A model generated the notes under the pieces. That model saw only the letters and a program-made list of their open reading frames with translations, was not told the DNA's origin and searched no databases. From Apostichopus japonicus (lineage: Eukaryota > Echinodermata > Holothuroidea > Aspidochirotida > Stichopodidae): a stretch of DNA of 64,000 nt. Location of the stretch: positions 24,779,713-24,843,712 of the forward strand of contig NC_092574.1 in assembly GCF_037975245.1 (NCBI RefSeq). The letters run 5' to 3'. A program made the translations under genes and the position numbers. Shown one piece after another: positions 23,876 through 37,690 of this stretch; within the stretch, counting starts at the first letter, position 1, and every line of letters begins with the position of its first letter.

Positions 23876-25944
23876 AAGCCATTTTTATCAACAATCACAT
23901 AATTGAAAGCACATGGTACCTCTAACGCACCCCGATCGATCCAATCGGCAGAAAAAATGGCATGCAACTCTTTATTGCATGAAATATTTCTTAATAGTTT
24001 ATTTCTGCTTGGTATTACGCGTGACCAACCTGTGTTGTGGGATTACGTTAGATCGACACTATTGTAACATATTTTTGTACACATGTGAAGAATGTTCCAA
24101 ACAGTGTTGTGTTTTGTATTCAATTTTTACTTCGCCAGATTTATCATATAAATAATAAAGTATGTAAAAACTCCTCATAACTGCACCGAATTAACTCAGT
24201 CTGCTTCTGCATGGACACTACTAATGATTTATTTTTTATTTGTATTCCATAAATTATCAGACCGATTATTCTTTCCAATGAAATATCTTTTTTTTATGTT
24301 ATTCATATATGAGGCTCCCCCCCCCCACACCAAAAATAAGAAAATTAGTAGTTATAATATCAGGAAGAAAATCAAAGCATAATTGCAATTTGTGTTTGAA
24401 TGTGATTAAATGATTTAACGTTGCTTAGTATGCTTTTGTCATTCCAACCACAAATTTTTGATACTGCAATAGTTAATATCTCAAGACGTTTTGAATAAAA
24501 AAAGATGGAACTGCACTAGTAATTATATTTATTAATATTTCAGTTATTAATTGTATTTTAAAAATTAGGACACTAGGGACAGAGATCTAAGAATTGGTTG
24601 TCTATCCAACTAAGAACAATAGCCAATTGTTCCGTTTCTTTTGTTTCTTAATAGACATTCTAAGTTATTGGTTTGGATAGTTTGTAACTCCAAACAATGT
24701 TGTACTAACATATAATGATAATGCCTTGTTCAATTGATTTCGTGTTTGTTCGATTGTATAATACACGTATATCCAAATGATAATTTCAGTTACATATATT
24801 CATAACATGTGGACATTCTATATTAGAAAATATACAAATTAACCATGCCTTCTGTGATACCTGTTTTCTCTTGGTGTCGTTGAAACAAATTTGGATGCAA
24901 AACACTCCGGTGGTTTCATGAGGATTAAACCAGGACTCATCATCCCCATTTCTCCCCCACCACACCGAACCCCCCCCCCCCAACCACACACACTCACCCA
25001 TCTCAATCCTTCATAATCGATGCTCAGAATTAAAGAGAGCTGTGGCTTGGACTAACGGGATCGTCACCCTCTGAAAGCTGTTCATTAACTTTCCGACGTG
25101 TGCAAAAATCCCGCGACACATTGGTCTCAATAGTTTACGGACCGTTGATTTAAGTTATGACCTGAATCATACTTCAACTCCACGTTTTGACAGGCGTTTG
25201 CTATAAGAATACCGACAGCCAAAACATTCAACAAAGACTAGAAAAAAATAGAAGCAGAGTATCCAAATTGACATGGTTGGGGTGGGAAGGGGTGTGAGGG
25301 ATGGGGTGAGGGTTGGGATGGTTCGAGAAAGACAAAGATATGAAGGGATAAAGTATTTTGTTTAAATTCATGTTTCATTCAGTGCGAATGCAGGTTTTAA
25401 ATAGGAGGGGGAGTTGGGGGGGGGGGAAGGGTCGTGTGTTCTTAAGGTCATTGCAGCGGAATCCCCTGTAAGGGGGTCTGTGGGTCCTTCGCCAGAACAA
25501 AAGTCTAATATTGCATGCTGCTGCACTTTAGGCTATAAATTAGATTCATAATTAACGCTATGCACGGAAAGTTGTGCTCATATCAATAACTAATTAAAAG
25601 GACACCCAACACCCACTCAGCATGTTTAATATGCAAAAAGCCAACTCTCTTGATTTCTCCCTTTGTTTCTCTTTGTTCATTGTCCATATTTCTTCCCATC
25701 CCCAGCCCCTTTTGTTGAACATCTAACACTCTGCATAAACACCGGACTCCCCCCCCCCCCCCATCCCCTGGTCGATTGCTTAATTTGTACACGAAATTGC
25801 TCGTGCGAAAACAAGTTTTGGCTATTTTACTTTTCCGAGTTGTTTGAAGACTGGTATACGATTGCTGATTATCGAATCATTCACATCTGTTTGTCGATAT
25901 TCCTACAAAGGAAGTGGAAAAAAAGACAATGGGTTATTTTGTTT
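23876..25944. other. No gene seen
   Basis: AT-rich DNA with several G/C homopolymers (24317-24326, 24970-24980, 25418-25427, 25750-25763). Small frames that cross these runs are not supported. Confidence 0.5.
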
Positions 25945-26270
25945 TAGTTTAGTTTAGTTTATAAAGACCAAAGGATCAGGAAGCCTTACAATATCTTATT
26001 ATGAGACCCTATCCATGTTAGATCCTGGATGAACACCGGCTTATTTCAAGCCTTCTCTTTTCGATAAGTGTTCAGAGGATAACGAGGCAGGGGTGCGAGG
26101 TCGCTCCCATTATATGCTCCCGGGACTACCATGAACATCCGCATCCGACGGACGAGAGTGTATGCCCCAGCATATACCCACTTTCTCAAATACTGAGGTA
26201 GGCAAAGGCACCCAATTCGACATCACTGAAGTGCAGCCATGACGAACAAAGTTTATTTTCGAAACCAAGA
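25945..26270. repeat. Candidate dispersed repeat with (TTTAG)n edge
   Basis: The segment opens with tttagtttagtttagttta followed by a ~300-bp block that is distinctly richer in GC than its surroundings (for example gctcccgggactaccatgaa). A pentameric edge next to a compositionally different body suggests a retroelement end. No second copy lies in the window, so this is weak. Confidence 0.25.
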
Positions 26271-28577
26271 GAAGAACAAAAGACAAACCCCTTTTCCTTT
26301 GATGTTCCGTAAAGAGTTTGGTTTTCCATCACTGTCTTAACCTACAACAAGTAAAATATTATGAATTTGATTTGGTTGTACTTATAAAATTCCATGAACA
26401 GTAATTATAAAGGTATATTTGGACTGGGTTTTCTGAAATAATTCAACATCCATTTAAACTTTTAAACTTCTCGAATTTAACGTTATTATTGATTGGGTAC
26501 ATTCTTTCTATAGCGCTTCATTTACTGCAGTAGGTAAAACCTAATCTTAAATCGTTTATCATCGCTTCCCTACTTCAAGCTCAAAATAACCCACACTATC
26601 GCATGGAATAAAACACCATCAAGGTGAGCATTTACATAAGTAAACATTCATAACAGCAATTAATCAATCAATCAACTCATAATCGCGGGGCATAATTGAA
26701 GTTTATTTTTGCAATATAATATTTTAAACGTCAAATCTTGCTGGTTCGTTGATTTTTATGTGAGGGTTGAATTTTCCCGCTAGCAGCGTATATTGATCGG
26801 CCAATGATCAAAACTCCACGATTATTCATGCAAGGTGATCAATTTAACCTTTAGAGGCAGCGACAGTTGGCAACTGACAAGAGGGTGACCACCGTTGGCC
26901 AAACGAAATGTATGCAGAACTTTGATACATCGAGAATTAACAGACCCCTCTGTTTTCTACGTTGTATTCCGACCAGCTGAAAATAGTCATCTAAATTCCT
27001 CTGATCGTAGTAACTATGCAATGTTTCTGACAGCCGTTTTTATTTTACTCTTTGAGTTATTCTCTTGAAGACGTCAAAGTGTTTTTTCCCCTTACATTGA
27101 CAAGATTCTCTAGTGGTACTCTGTCCCCTTGCGGCTCCAGAGACTTGTATAGGATGTGACAAGCCTGTCCGAAGCTGACACACCCGATTCACACAGCCTC
27201 CTCATACAATCAAACCTATATCACAGTGATATAATATAAAACATCCACAAAAAATATTTGTCGTTTATTAGTACTACATGGTACAATAATATATTATGAT
27301 AACAATGATATTGTTAATTTGTAATAGTACTACATGGTACAATGATATATTATGATAACAATGATATTGTTAATTTGTGTTAATATTACAGTACAAAGTA
27401 TTGAACACTAGCATGTGAATCGGCTGCTGCCTGACAATGGAGATTTTCATGCAATTGTCCTACTAGGTGACGACAAATGTGTTTTTCATTGTTATTGTTT
27501 TAAGTTAATATTAACTTTTCTCGGCGTACCTGCAGTTTCGTCAGCTGGCGTATGCAAAGGGAGTTGAGGGGGGGGGGTGGTGTGATAGATGTTCAGCTAA
27601 TCATTAGTAAGTGAAGTAAACTTATATGTAATTTTATAGAACAGGGTCAATCATAGTAAACAAAAACTCAAATCACGTGATCTGCTTTAAGATTGTAACT
27701 ACCCAGCCTTTGATCTTAAATCTGTTTATTGAGTTGTATTCTGTTGGTAAACATACTCACTAATTCATGAAGGATAAAGTAAAGGCCTACCGCTTAGTAG
27801 ACCGTTAGGCAAACAAATCACACTTAAACGAAGAAATAGACAAATTAAACTCGTTTGAAGTTAACGAAAAGTAATAATACCTGCATTAAATTCTTGAAAA
27901 AGAATATCTTTTCTAGGCTTCTTGAGCCAAAAAAAAAGTGAATAACGAGATTACTTTAGAAGCAGTCAAACGGTTTTGGATAACATAGATAATAGTAGCC
28001 AGTTATGTGTGAATATTACTCCTGTATGGATTAATCGGAAATTCAAAAGTTATAACGTAACACAACCAACGTAAGCATAACGCATACATATCGCAAACGT
28101 AACGCAACGTTAAGCAAACATAACGTAACGTAAAGCTTTAAAACACTTTGTACATTTGATTTGATTGAAAGAAAACATAATATAGAATATCCCATTTTAA
28201 AGGGTTATTTATGAAAGATTTAGGTCCAGTGTTCATTCGTAGATAGACTCCGGTTACTCATAAATATAGTGAAATGCAATCTCCTAACATTAATATCGTA
28301 GTAATCAATACAATTGATATTATATAATTGATTATATATCATATGATTTATACAAACTACATTCATTTGGTTTCATACACAGTCATTACCAAACTTTATC
28401 ATAACAACCTCCTCGACAAATGCAAACAGAACGTAAACGTTTTTTTTTTTTTTTTAAGGAAATATATATTTTACGAATGATAATATAGATCCGCAAAACT
28501 TTCTTGTAAATTTGAAAAATCATTTCTCCGAGAAATTATTTTGCTTGAGCAGCCTATCCGCTTAATAATGCAGTGAT
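26271..28577. other. No gene seen
   Basis: Mixed-composition unique DNA. A 56-bp tandem duplication (see separate entry) and a G run at 27568-27575 are the only obvious features. Confidence 0.45.
27268..27378. repeat. 56-bp unit, two tandem copies
   Basis: tagtactacatggtacaat followed by atatattatgataacaatg and atattgttaatttgt occurs twice head to tail with one or two differences. Confidence 0.85.
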
Positions 28578-28880
28578 ATGGATTGGACTCAAGTCAGCAT
28601 ACTGATTTACCGGATCGGAATCGATGAGCCACTAGGTCCACGTCCCCGAACGCGCCGCCAGATGGAGGTACTGGAGGCCCTTTTTTTCTCTTGGTCGCGA
28701 AATATGTTTGTGTCATCCGAAGCGCTGAAAGCGTTGCTCGTTTCAAGACCGCATCGCCGCCGGCTCGATCAATGCGCTGGTCCTGGTTTATCCCCTAGTC
28801 CTCCCCTGCATTTAACATATATTCATGAGATCTTGAAACAAAACCTTAATATTCGACTAGCAATAACTCAACTCTTCTAA
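28578..28880 (+). other. GC-rich island with a 100-codon open frame
   Basis: About 28600-28800 is markedly GC-rich in an AT-rich setting and stays open for 100 codons. The frame contains RTRRQMEVLEALF, which looks like helix 1 of an Otx/paired-type homeodomain, but helices 2 and 3, including the WFxNRR signature, are absent. A poly-T run interrupts the middle. It may be a decayed exon or chance. No splice sites were assigned. Confidence 0.2.
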
Positions 28881-29472
28881 ACGCTTTTAAAGATGGAGAG
28901 AGACAGACAGATATACAGACAGACAAAGAGAGATACTAGATAGATGCATGGAGAAGAAATACGGTCAATTAAGTTTTTTGCTGACGTTTACCTGTGTCAC
29001 AATGAATCATTAAAGTTTATATTTGTCAATCATTGTCAAATTATGATCAGTTTGTTTGATTTATACTGCTCTGTTATTGATTCGACATAGATTCAGTACA
29101 TAATGACTTATGCAGATACACATTTCATATACAGGAGACGCACTTAATGTATGTTTCATATTCAGGACACTTACACTAATATACTCGTTTGGTATACAGG
29201 ACAATCACTTCAAGGAAACATTTTTACAACCTCCAATGTCATCCTTATCCATCATTATTTGAAAAAAAATCGGGGCGTTTTGATTTTAGAATGTCATTTA
29301 TTTGCTTACAACATATGGCTACTTATTTGATCTAACATTTATTTCAATACAAGTTAATCCATTGTCATTCCTGTAGGACTTCTAAGCTTTATGCACATAT
29401 ACGAACTGTAAAATGCCATCTAGACTCAATAACTATGACAATGACAATAATATAATGACTATGACGATGATA
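28881..29472. other. No gene seen
   Basis: AT-rich DNA without a supported feature. Confidence 0.5.
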
Positions 29473-29608
<136 letters not shown>

Positions 29609-31267
29609 ACAGGCTATATATAAAAGCTATATATATTATATATATATATCATGGTATTGATGTTAAATTTATATATAATGTTATTGTGTAAAATTTATTA
29701 TTACTGGCAGAGTTGCAGGCAAGAAAATAATACGTTGTATCGTTCCTTCTGTTCATTGTACGATCTCTCCTTAAGCCAGCATACTCCATATTAAATACCC
29801 ATTACATACTTAATCGTAATATGTTAAAGAATGTGGTCTATATACAACCTTGTGGAAATTCCCACTCACAATTTTACTCATAAATCATGCGGTAAAGAAT
29901 CTCTACACTGCTCTGAAAATGGTTTAAAAAAATCCACATCCCCTTGTTCTTCCATTTCTGCACTCTGACATCCAAGCCACACACAAAAAGATGTATTCCT
30001 GCTGCTATTCGACACTTGCCATAAAAATGATTTGGGCGGATTGATGTAGTCTCAATATTGAGAATGACAGTTGTAAAGAAAGGTTGTTTATAGGGATAAT
30101 GTAAATATATGAGTTAAATAAACCATAAAGAGCAACCCACAAATAAACGTGCAAACAATCTCGCGCGCTTTTAGGTAAACTTATAGGTAATGAATTTCGA
30201 CAACCTGATTCATTACGTTGAAACTTGATGAGTCTTTAGGCAATGGGCTTATAAACTTAAAAAGTCAAGTCGAAATTAGAAAATTAATCAAACTGGAAGT
30301 ATCGGTATGATTCAGTAGACACCGAAATAAAGGACCAATCACATTTAATATTGTTTTTATAGGTCAGTTTTCGTTTTCATATAAAAATACAAATTGCATA
30401 ATGAATGCATGGTACAGTTGAAGTTATTTCATATCGATTTTTATATATCGCCTACCAATACTGAACTCTATTTCCCTATTATGTCAACTCTATGAAGGCA
30501 CATTTCTAAAAATGTACACACACGCGCGCGCGCTCTTGTACATGTGCGCGCGCAGATATGTGTTTACATTATATTCAGACTGAGGACCTTATTGTTCTTC
30601 AATTGTTCACATCCACATACCTTTACCTTAACAAGACCCCTTAACAATAGAATTCTTCTGATGACGTGGTGATTCTTTTGAAATGAACGTACGAGTAATT
30701 CGTAGTCAAAATACCAAACAAGCGCGGGCTGGACGGTTAAAAAGACCCCACAAACTTAATTCATGTACTGGGATCTATTTGATAAAGAAACGTACTATCT
30801 ATGAAAGTTTTGTTCCGTTTATGCCAAATGCATGGTTTGCAAGCGTCGACAGTCATGTTGGGATTTTCCAGATATAAGTAAAGAATGTTGATCTTACAAA
30901 AAGAGGCTAATAACTGCAAATGAGTATCTGCGGGTTGAATTCTGCTCTATATGCATGTATTAGCGATAGTTACTTAACATGTAGCGAGGAATTCGTGTTC
31001 AATTATCATGATATATGTCTTTGTCTACATGTGAGGTGAAAACGGGTTGCTCATTATATGATACTCCTTAGACAAACAACTATCACTTAGAGAAGGGGAG
31101 ACTGACACACTTACTGGGGACATTGCTGTGGCTAAAGTTCATCGTTTAACCAAATATCTGGAATTTTCCCTCATCTTTCGGTTAAAATCAATAACATTTT
31201 GTATCGTGTTATAAATGTATCCGGCAAAAGTAGAGTTATTGATGTCATAAAGAAAATGATGTTTAGA
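29609..31267. other. No gene seen
   Basis: AT-rich DNA. At 30520-30555 alternating purine-pyrimidine cacgcgcgcgcgc and gtgcgcgcgc blocks could adopt Z-DNA. No gene is supported. Confidence 0.5.
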
Positions 31268-31850
31268 ATATGTACCAAAAAAATACCAAATACATAACAA
31301 ATACTTACCAAATACATACCAAATAAATACCAAATACATAACAAATACATACCAAATATATGCCAAATACATACCAAATACATACCAAATATATACCAAA
31401 TATATACCAAATGCACTACAAATATATACCAAATACATACCAAATACATATCAAATACTTACCAAATACATACCAAATACATACCAAATATATACCAAAT
31501 ACATACCAAATATATACCAAATACTTACCAAATACACCAAATACACACAAAATATACAACAAATATATACAAAATATGAACCAAATACATACCAAATACA
31601 TATCAAATACTTACCAAAGACATACCAAATATATACTAAATATATACTAAATACATACCAAATATATACCAAATACATAACAAATATATACCAAATACAT
31701 ACCAAATATATACCAAATACATACCAAATATATACCAAATACATACAAAATATACAACAAATATATACAAAATATGAACCAAATATATGCTAAATACATA
31801 CTAAATATATACCAAAGACAAACTAAATATATACCAAAGACATACCAAAA
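31268..31850. repeat. 11-bp tandem array (accaaatacat / accaaatatat)
   Basis: About 53 copies of an 11-bp unit with two main variants, tacat and tatat. They often alternate, giving a 22-bp higher-order period. Eleven is prime to three, so all frames cycle through the same 11-residue peptide on each strand. The many open frames here are repeat products. Confidence 0.92.
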
Positions 31851-34712
<2,862 letters not shown>

Positions 34713-34734
34713 ATTATATATAATTAAATTAGGT

Positions 34735-35330
34735 AAGTGATTGGAAGTAAAACAGCCAATGTTTGGTTTTTGCAGAGCTTTCGAGCAAAACTAGCTCTTC
34801 TTCAATGCATGATCACCGAAAGTGACAAGGAGTAGCAGGAATTGAAACTATTTTATAGCGAAGAGTGTCGGCATGGTTGTGATTTACCTGTCCAAGAATC
34901 GTTCTGGTCAATGGCAATAACACGCAAATTCTCAATTGAATGATTTTGGAGATTGAAGGGATTTGCAACAGGTTGGTTGATCTTTTTTGTTTTGATCGCC
35001 GATCCATGTTGTGTCATTCTCATTCTAAGAGTGTTTTTTGACTCTCCAATGTATTGTAAGATACAAATATTGCAGTAGATGAGGTAAATGGCATTTTTGG
35101 ATAGGCAGTTAATTTTGTGCCGAATTTGGAACGTGCGTTTGGTTTGGTTGCTCTGAAAGGCCCCGGTCGAATCGACAAGTAAGCACGTTTTGCAATTTTG
35201 TGTACAGGGCGATGATCCTGTAGTTTCTGTTTTGCTTTCCCCTAATGGAGTGTCATCCCCAAAGGATGCCCGAACTAAGATATCCCGTAGGTTGCTGGGT
35301 CTTTTAAAAGCGATGACAGGTAATTCTGGG
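34735..35330 (-). mobile_element. Penelope-like element remnant: GIY-YIG endonuclease end plus terminal region
   Basis: The open frame at 34853-35330 (minus) gives the carboxy end of a Penelope-like reverse transcriptase. A segment PELPVIAFKRPSNLRDILVR is followed by a cysteine cluster (CTQNCKTC), a GIY-YIG-type endonuclease core (AIYLIYC, then LQYIGES) and a conserved Arg/His stretch (LRMRMTQH). In an intact element this nuclease nicks the target for reverse transcription. The reverse-transcriptase core is missing because the element is cut off at the TA tract at 35331. A hammerhead-like motif follows the frame at 34772-34806, the expected place for the terminal repeat. The extreme end of the frame appears truncated relative to the 49985-50330 copy. 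Confidence 0.8.
34772..34806 (-). ncRNA. Hammerhead-ribozyme-like motif of the Penelope-like element
   Basis: Minus strand: tgca, then ttgaaga (core with C3 changed to T), a GAGC-tagtttt-GCTC hairpin (stem II), gaaa, a self-complementary agct (stem III), ctc as the cleavage triplet, and tgca closing stem I. All parts are in hammerhead order. The C-to-T change in the core should reduce or abolish cleavage. It sits directly after the endonuclease frame, as in published Penelope-like elements with hammerheads. Confidence 0.55.
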
Positions 35331-35364
35331 ATATATATATATATATATATATACGTATATATAC

Positions 35365-35397
<33 letters not shown>
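35331..35397. repeat. (TA)n tract, insertion site of the TIR element
   Basis: An AT dinucleotide run with two tacgta interruptions. It directly abuts the left terminal inverted repeat at 35398. Confidence 0.9.
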
Positions 35398-35402
<5 letters not shown>

Positions 35403-36329
35403 TCAAAAAAATGAAGTGTTAAATTTGAATCGTAAAGTGTTGAATTTAACACCCCACCCTGTTTGGATTAGGGACAACACCCACCGGGTTAAATTAACAC
35501 TTCAGAAGTGTAACATAATATAACACTTTGCGAGTGTTGCCTTAACAACACCCATACAAGTGTCAAAATAACACTTCCTGGTGTTGAAGGTACACTACAG
35601 AGAGTAAAATTAACACAATAAAGTGTTCATTTGTTAAAACTTCTGGGTGTCAACATGACACTTCAGGAAGTAAAATTAACACCATAAAGTGTTCATTTGT
35701 TAGCACTTCTGGGTGTCAAAATTGCACTTCAGGGAGTATAATTAACACTCTAGTGCACATTTTTTGGCCTTCTGGGTGTCAAAGTTCTGCTTCAATGAGT
35801 AGAATTACCACCATATAGTGTTTATTTGTCATCTGTGTCAAGATGATACTTAATGGACTCTCAACACACAATGGTGCTCTCTCCTTTATACTTCTGGATG
35901 TATATTTAACTGCTGGTTTGTAAAGTTTTACATGTTTATTATGTAACGCAAATACAATACTGTTATGTAAAATTTTGCCAGAAAAGTTTACATCGCACCC
36001 GTTTAGTAAATATTTTATACAGGTTTTAGGTTAATTATTACCTAGTAATTAGGTAAACAATATGGATGCATGTTTGAATCGCTCACAGCAGAAAGTTACA
36101 TTTAAGAGAGAGCAAAAAGCAATGACAACACAAACAATTCAGAATGTGGGATTTTCAGCAATTAAACACCCTACTACCTTCCTATTCCAGAGGTCCATTT
36201 ATTATATCCCATTAAATGTAAAACGAACAATTTAGGCTATAAAAGTATTGTCTTGTGGAATTAAGTCAACTTAAAAGTGCCAACATTTTCAAATGCTACA
36301 GTGCAGTTACTTGGTCTTTATTCTTTTGC

Positions 36330-36810
36330 ACATGCCTTTTGGTTTCTAGATTAAAGACAAAGAAACAACTCTTCCCAAAGTCAATTTCAAATAAGCAACA
36401 ACTTTAGAAAAATTCTGATCCATGGGATGAGAAAACATGGAGTGCTGTGTATGATGACTGCTACACTACAGTGACTATGTCTTTGTTGTTGGCAAATGCC
36501 TTTTGGTATTCCAGATTAAACGCAAGAAACAGCTCTTCCCAAAGTCAATTTCAAATAAGCAACAACTTTAGATATATGCTGATCCGTGGGATGAGAAAAC
36601 GTGGAGTACTGTCTATGATGACTGCTACACTGCAGTTACTTTGTCTTTGTTGTTGGCTCGTGCCTTTGGTATTCCAAATTAAACACAAAGAAAAAACTCT
36701 TCCCAAAGACAATTCCAAATAAGCAACAACTTTACATACATTCTGATCCGTGAGATGAAAAAACATGGAGTTCTGTCTATGACAACTGCTAAACTGCAGT
36801 AACTTTGTCT
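36330..36810. repeat. 165-bp tandem triplication at the 3' end of the A1 exon
   Basis: Three units of ~165 bp, recognised by tggagtgctgtgtatgatga, tggagtactgtctatgatga and tggagttctgtctatgacaa at about 36438, 36603 and 36768. Each unit contains a copy of the stop-codon end of the 3' exon (ctgcagt..ctttgtc). The exon end has therefore been amplified into its own 3' flank. The same structure is in A2 (about 38625-39110). Confidence 0.75.
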
Positions 36811-37118
36811 TTTTTGTCGGCACGGTGAGCATAAAAATCTCGAATCTGGTTGCGTTTCTCACCACCAGGCAACTTGTAGACAACTTTTTGGAAAAATTCC
36901 CAGGCACCAAGACTTGCAAATTGGTATAATTCAGATTTAACACGTAGAATAATTTGAAGCAAACATCAATGGCTTCATAAATGTCCTCTGGGGTAGGGCA
37001 TGTCTCTGGATGATCACAAATGACTGCTTGGGGTGTATTTTGCTTCCTCCAAGAAGTAACACATATTGCTGAGGTCTTTCTGAAATCTTTTGCAAATAGA
37101 ATTCCAAGTTGATGCTTC
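36789..37118 (-). pseudogene. 3' exon of SAMD3-like gene in A1 (frame-broken)
   Basis: The exon starts at a strong acceptor (long pyrimidine run, then acttag) and ends at a TAG at 36789. Three consecutive frames carry the parts of one domain: a segment with QQYVLLLGGSK and VIIQRHALPQ, then IDVCFKLFYVLNLNY, then WEFFQKVVYKLPGG and IRDFYAH. From memory this order matches the carboxy-terminal domain of the SAMD3-like proteins that are abundant in fish and marine invertebrates. That is recollection, not a search result. Two frameshifts separate the parts. The second is shared with A2 and so predates duplication. The first differs between A1 and A2 (two versus one A between ATG and GCC). Function is not known for the family. 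Confidence 0.5.
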
Positions 37119-37690
37119 CTAAGTAACAACAAAGAAAAAAAAAGAAAATTCCCATCATAATGAAGTTGTGTTAAAACCTTCTTGGAGCATAAGCAGTTTT
37201 TTACATGTACCCCTCACAAAACATGAACATTCCTAAAGAAAATGCACACAATTTAATCAGTTGTGATTCTAACTTCTTGAATCTAGAAAGCCAGATGGCC
37301 TATAGTGATTACTTGTCAAAACAGGAACTTGCATTAAACTTTCCATCAGACAAGGTAGGCAACTTTTATAACCAATGCATCATGTTAACAATGCTTAAAA
37401 CAATGCTCACTCCCACTGTATGCAATTGTGTAGATTGATATGAATTATAAAAGCTAGATCACTTCCATAATATAGCTAAATTATAGTTGGGCCTAGGTCT
37501 AAAAGTATCACCAATCCACATCAGCTTCGGCCTACTTGCTACAACTTACAAGCTAAAATGGCAATTAGTGGTAATGATATATTGCATTACATGAACATAG
37601 TACCAGCGTAACTATAGGCCCATGCCCGATGCTATTTAAAATGCACTGTCTTGAAATAGCCTAAGTATACCCTACTAGTACTAGGCCTAG

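Larger units (their letters stand above)
35398..37690 (-). repeat. Unit A1 of the composite element
   Basis: It begins with the left terminal repeat, then gtgttaaa/ttaacac-rich sequence, then ~66-bp tandem units (35570-35850; agtgttcatttgtta ... cttctgggtgtca). A 165-bp tandem triplication at about 36330-36800 is followed by the 3' exon of the carried gene. It ends in tactaggcctag. It is nearly identical to A2. Confidence 0.85.

Noticed and set aside
31139-31744. Several overlapping 60-100-codon frames on both strands
   Set aside because: Products of an 11-bp tandem array that is open in every register.
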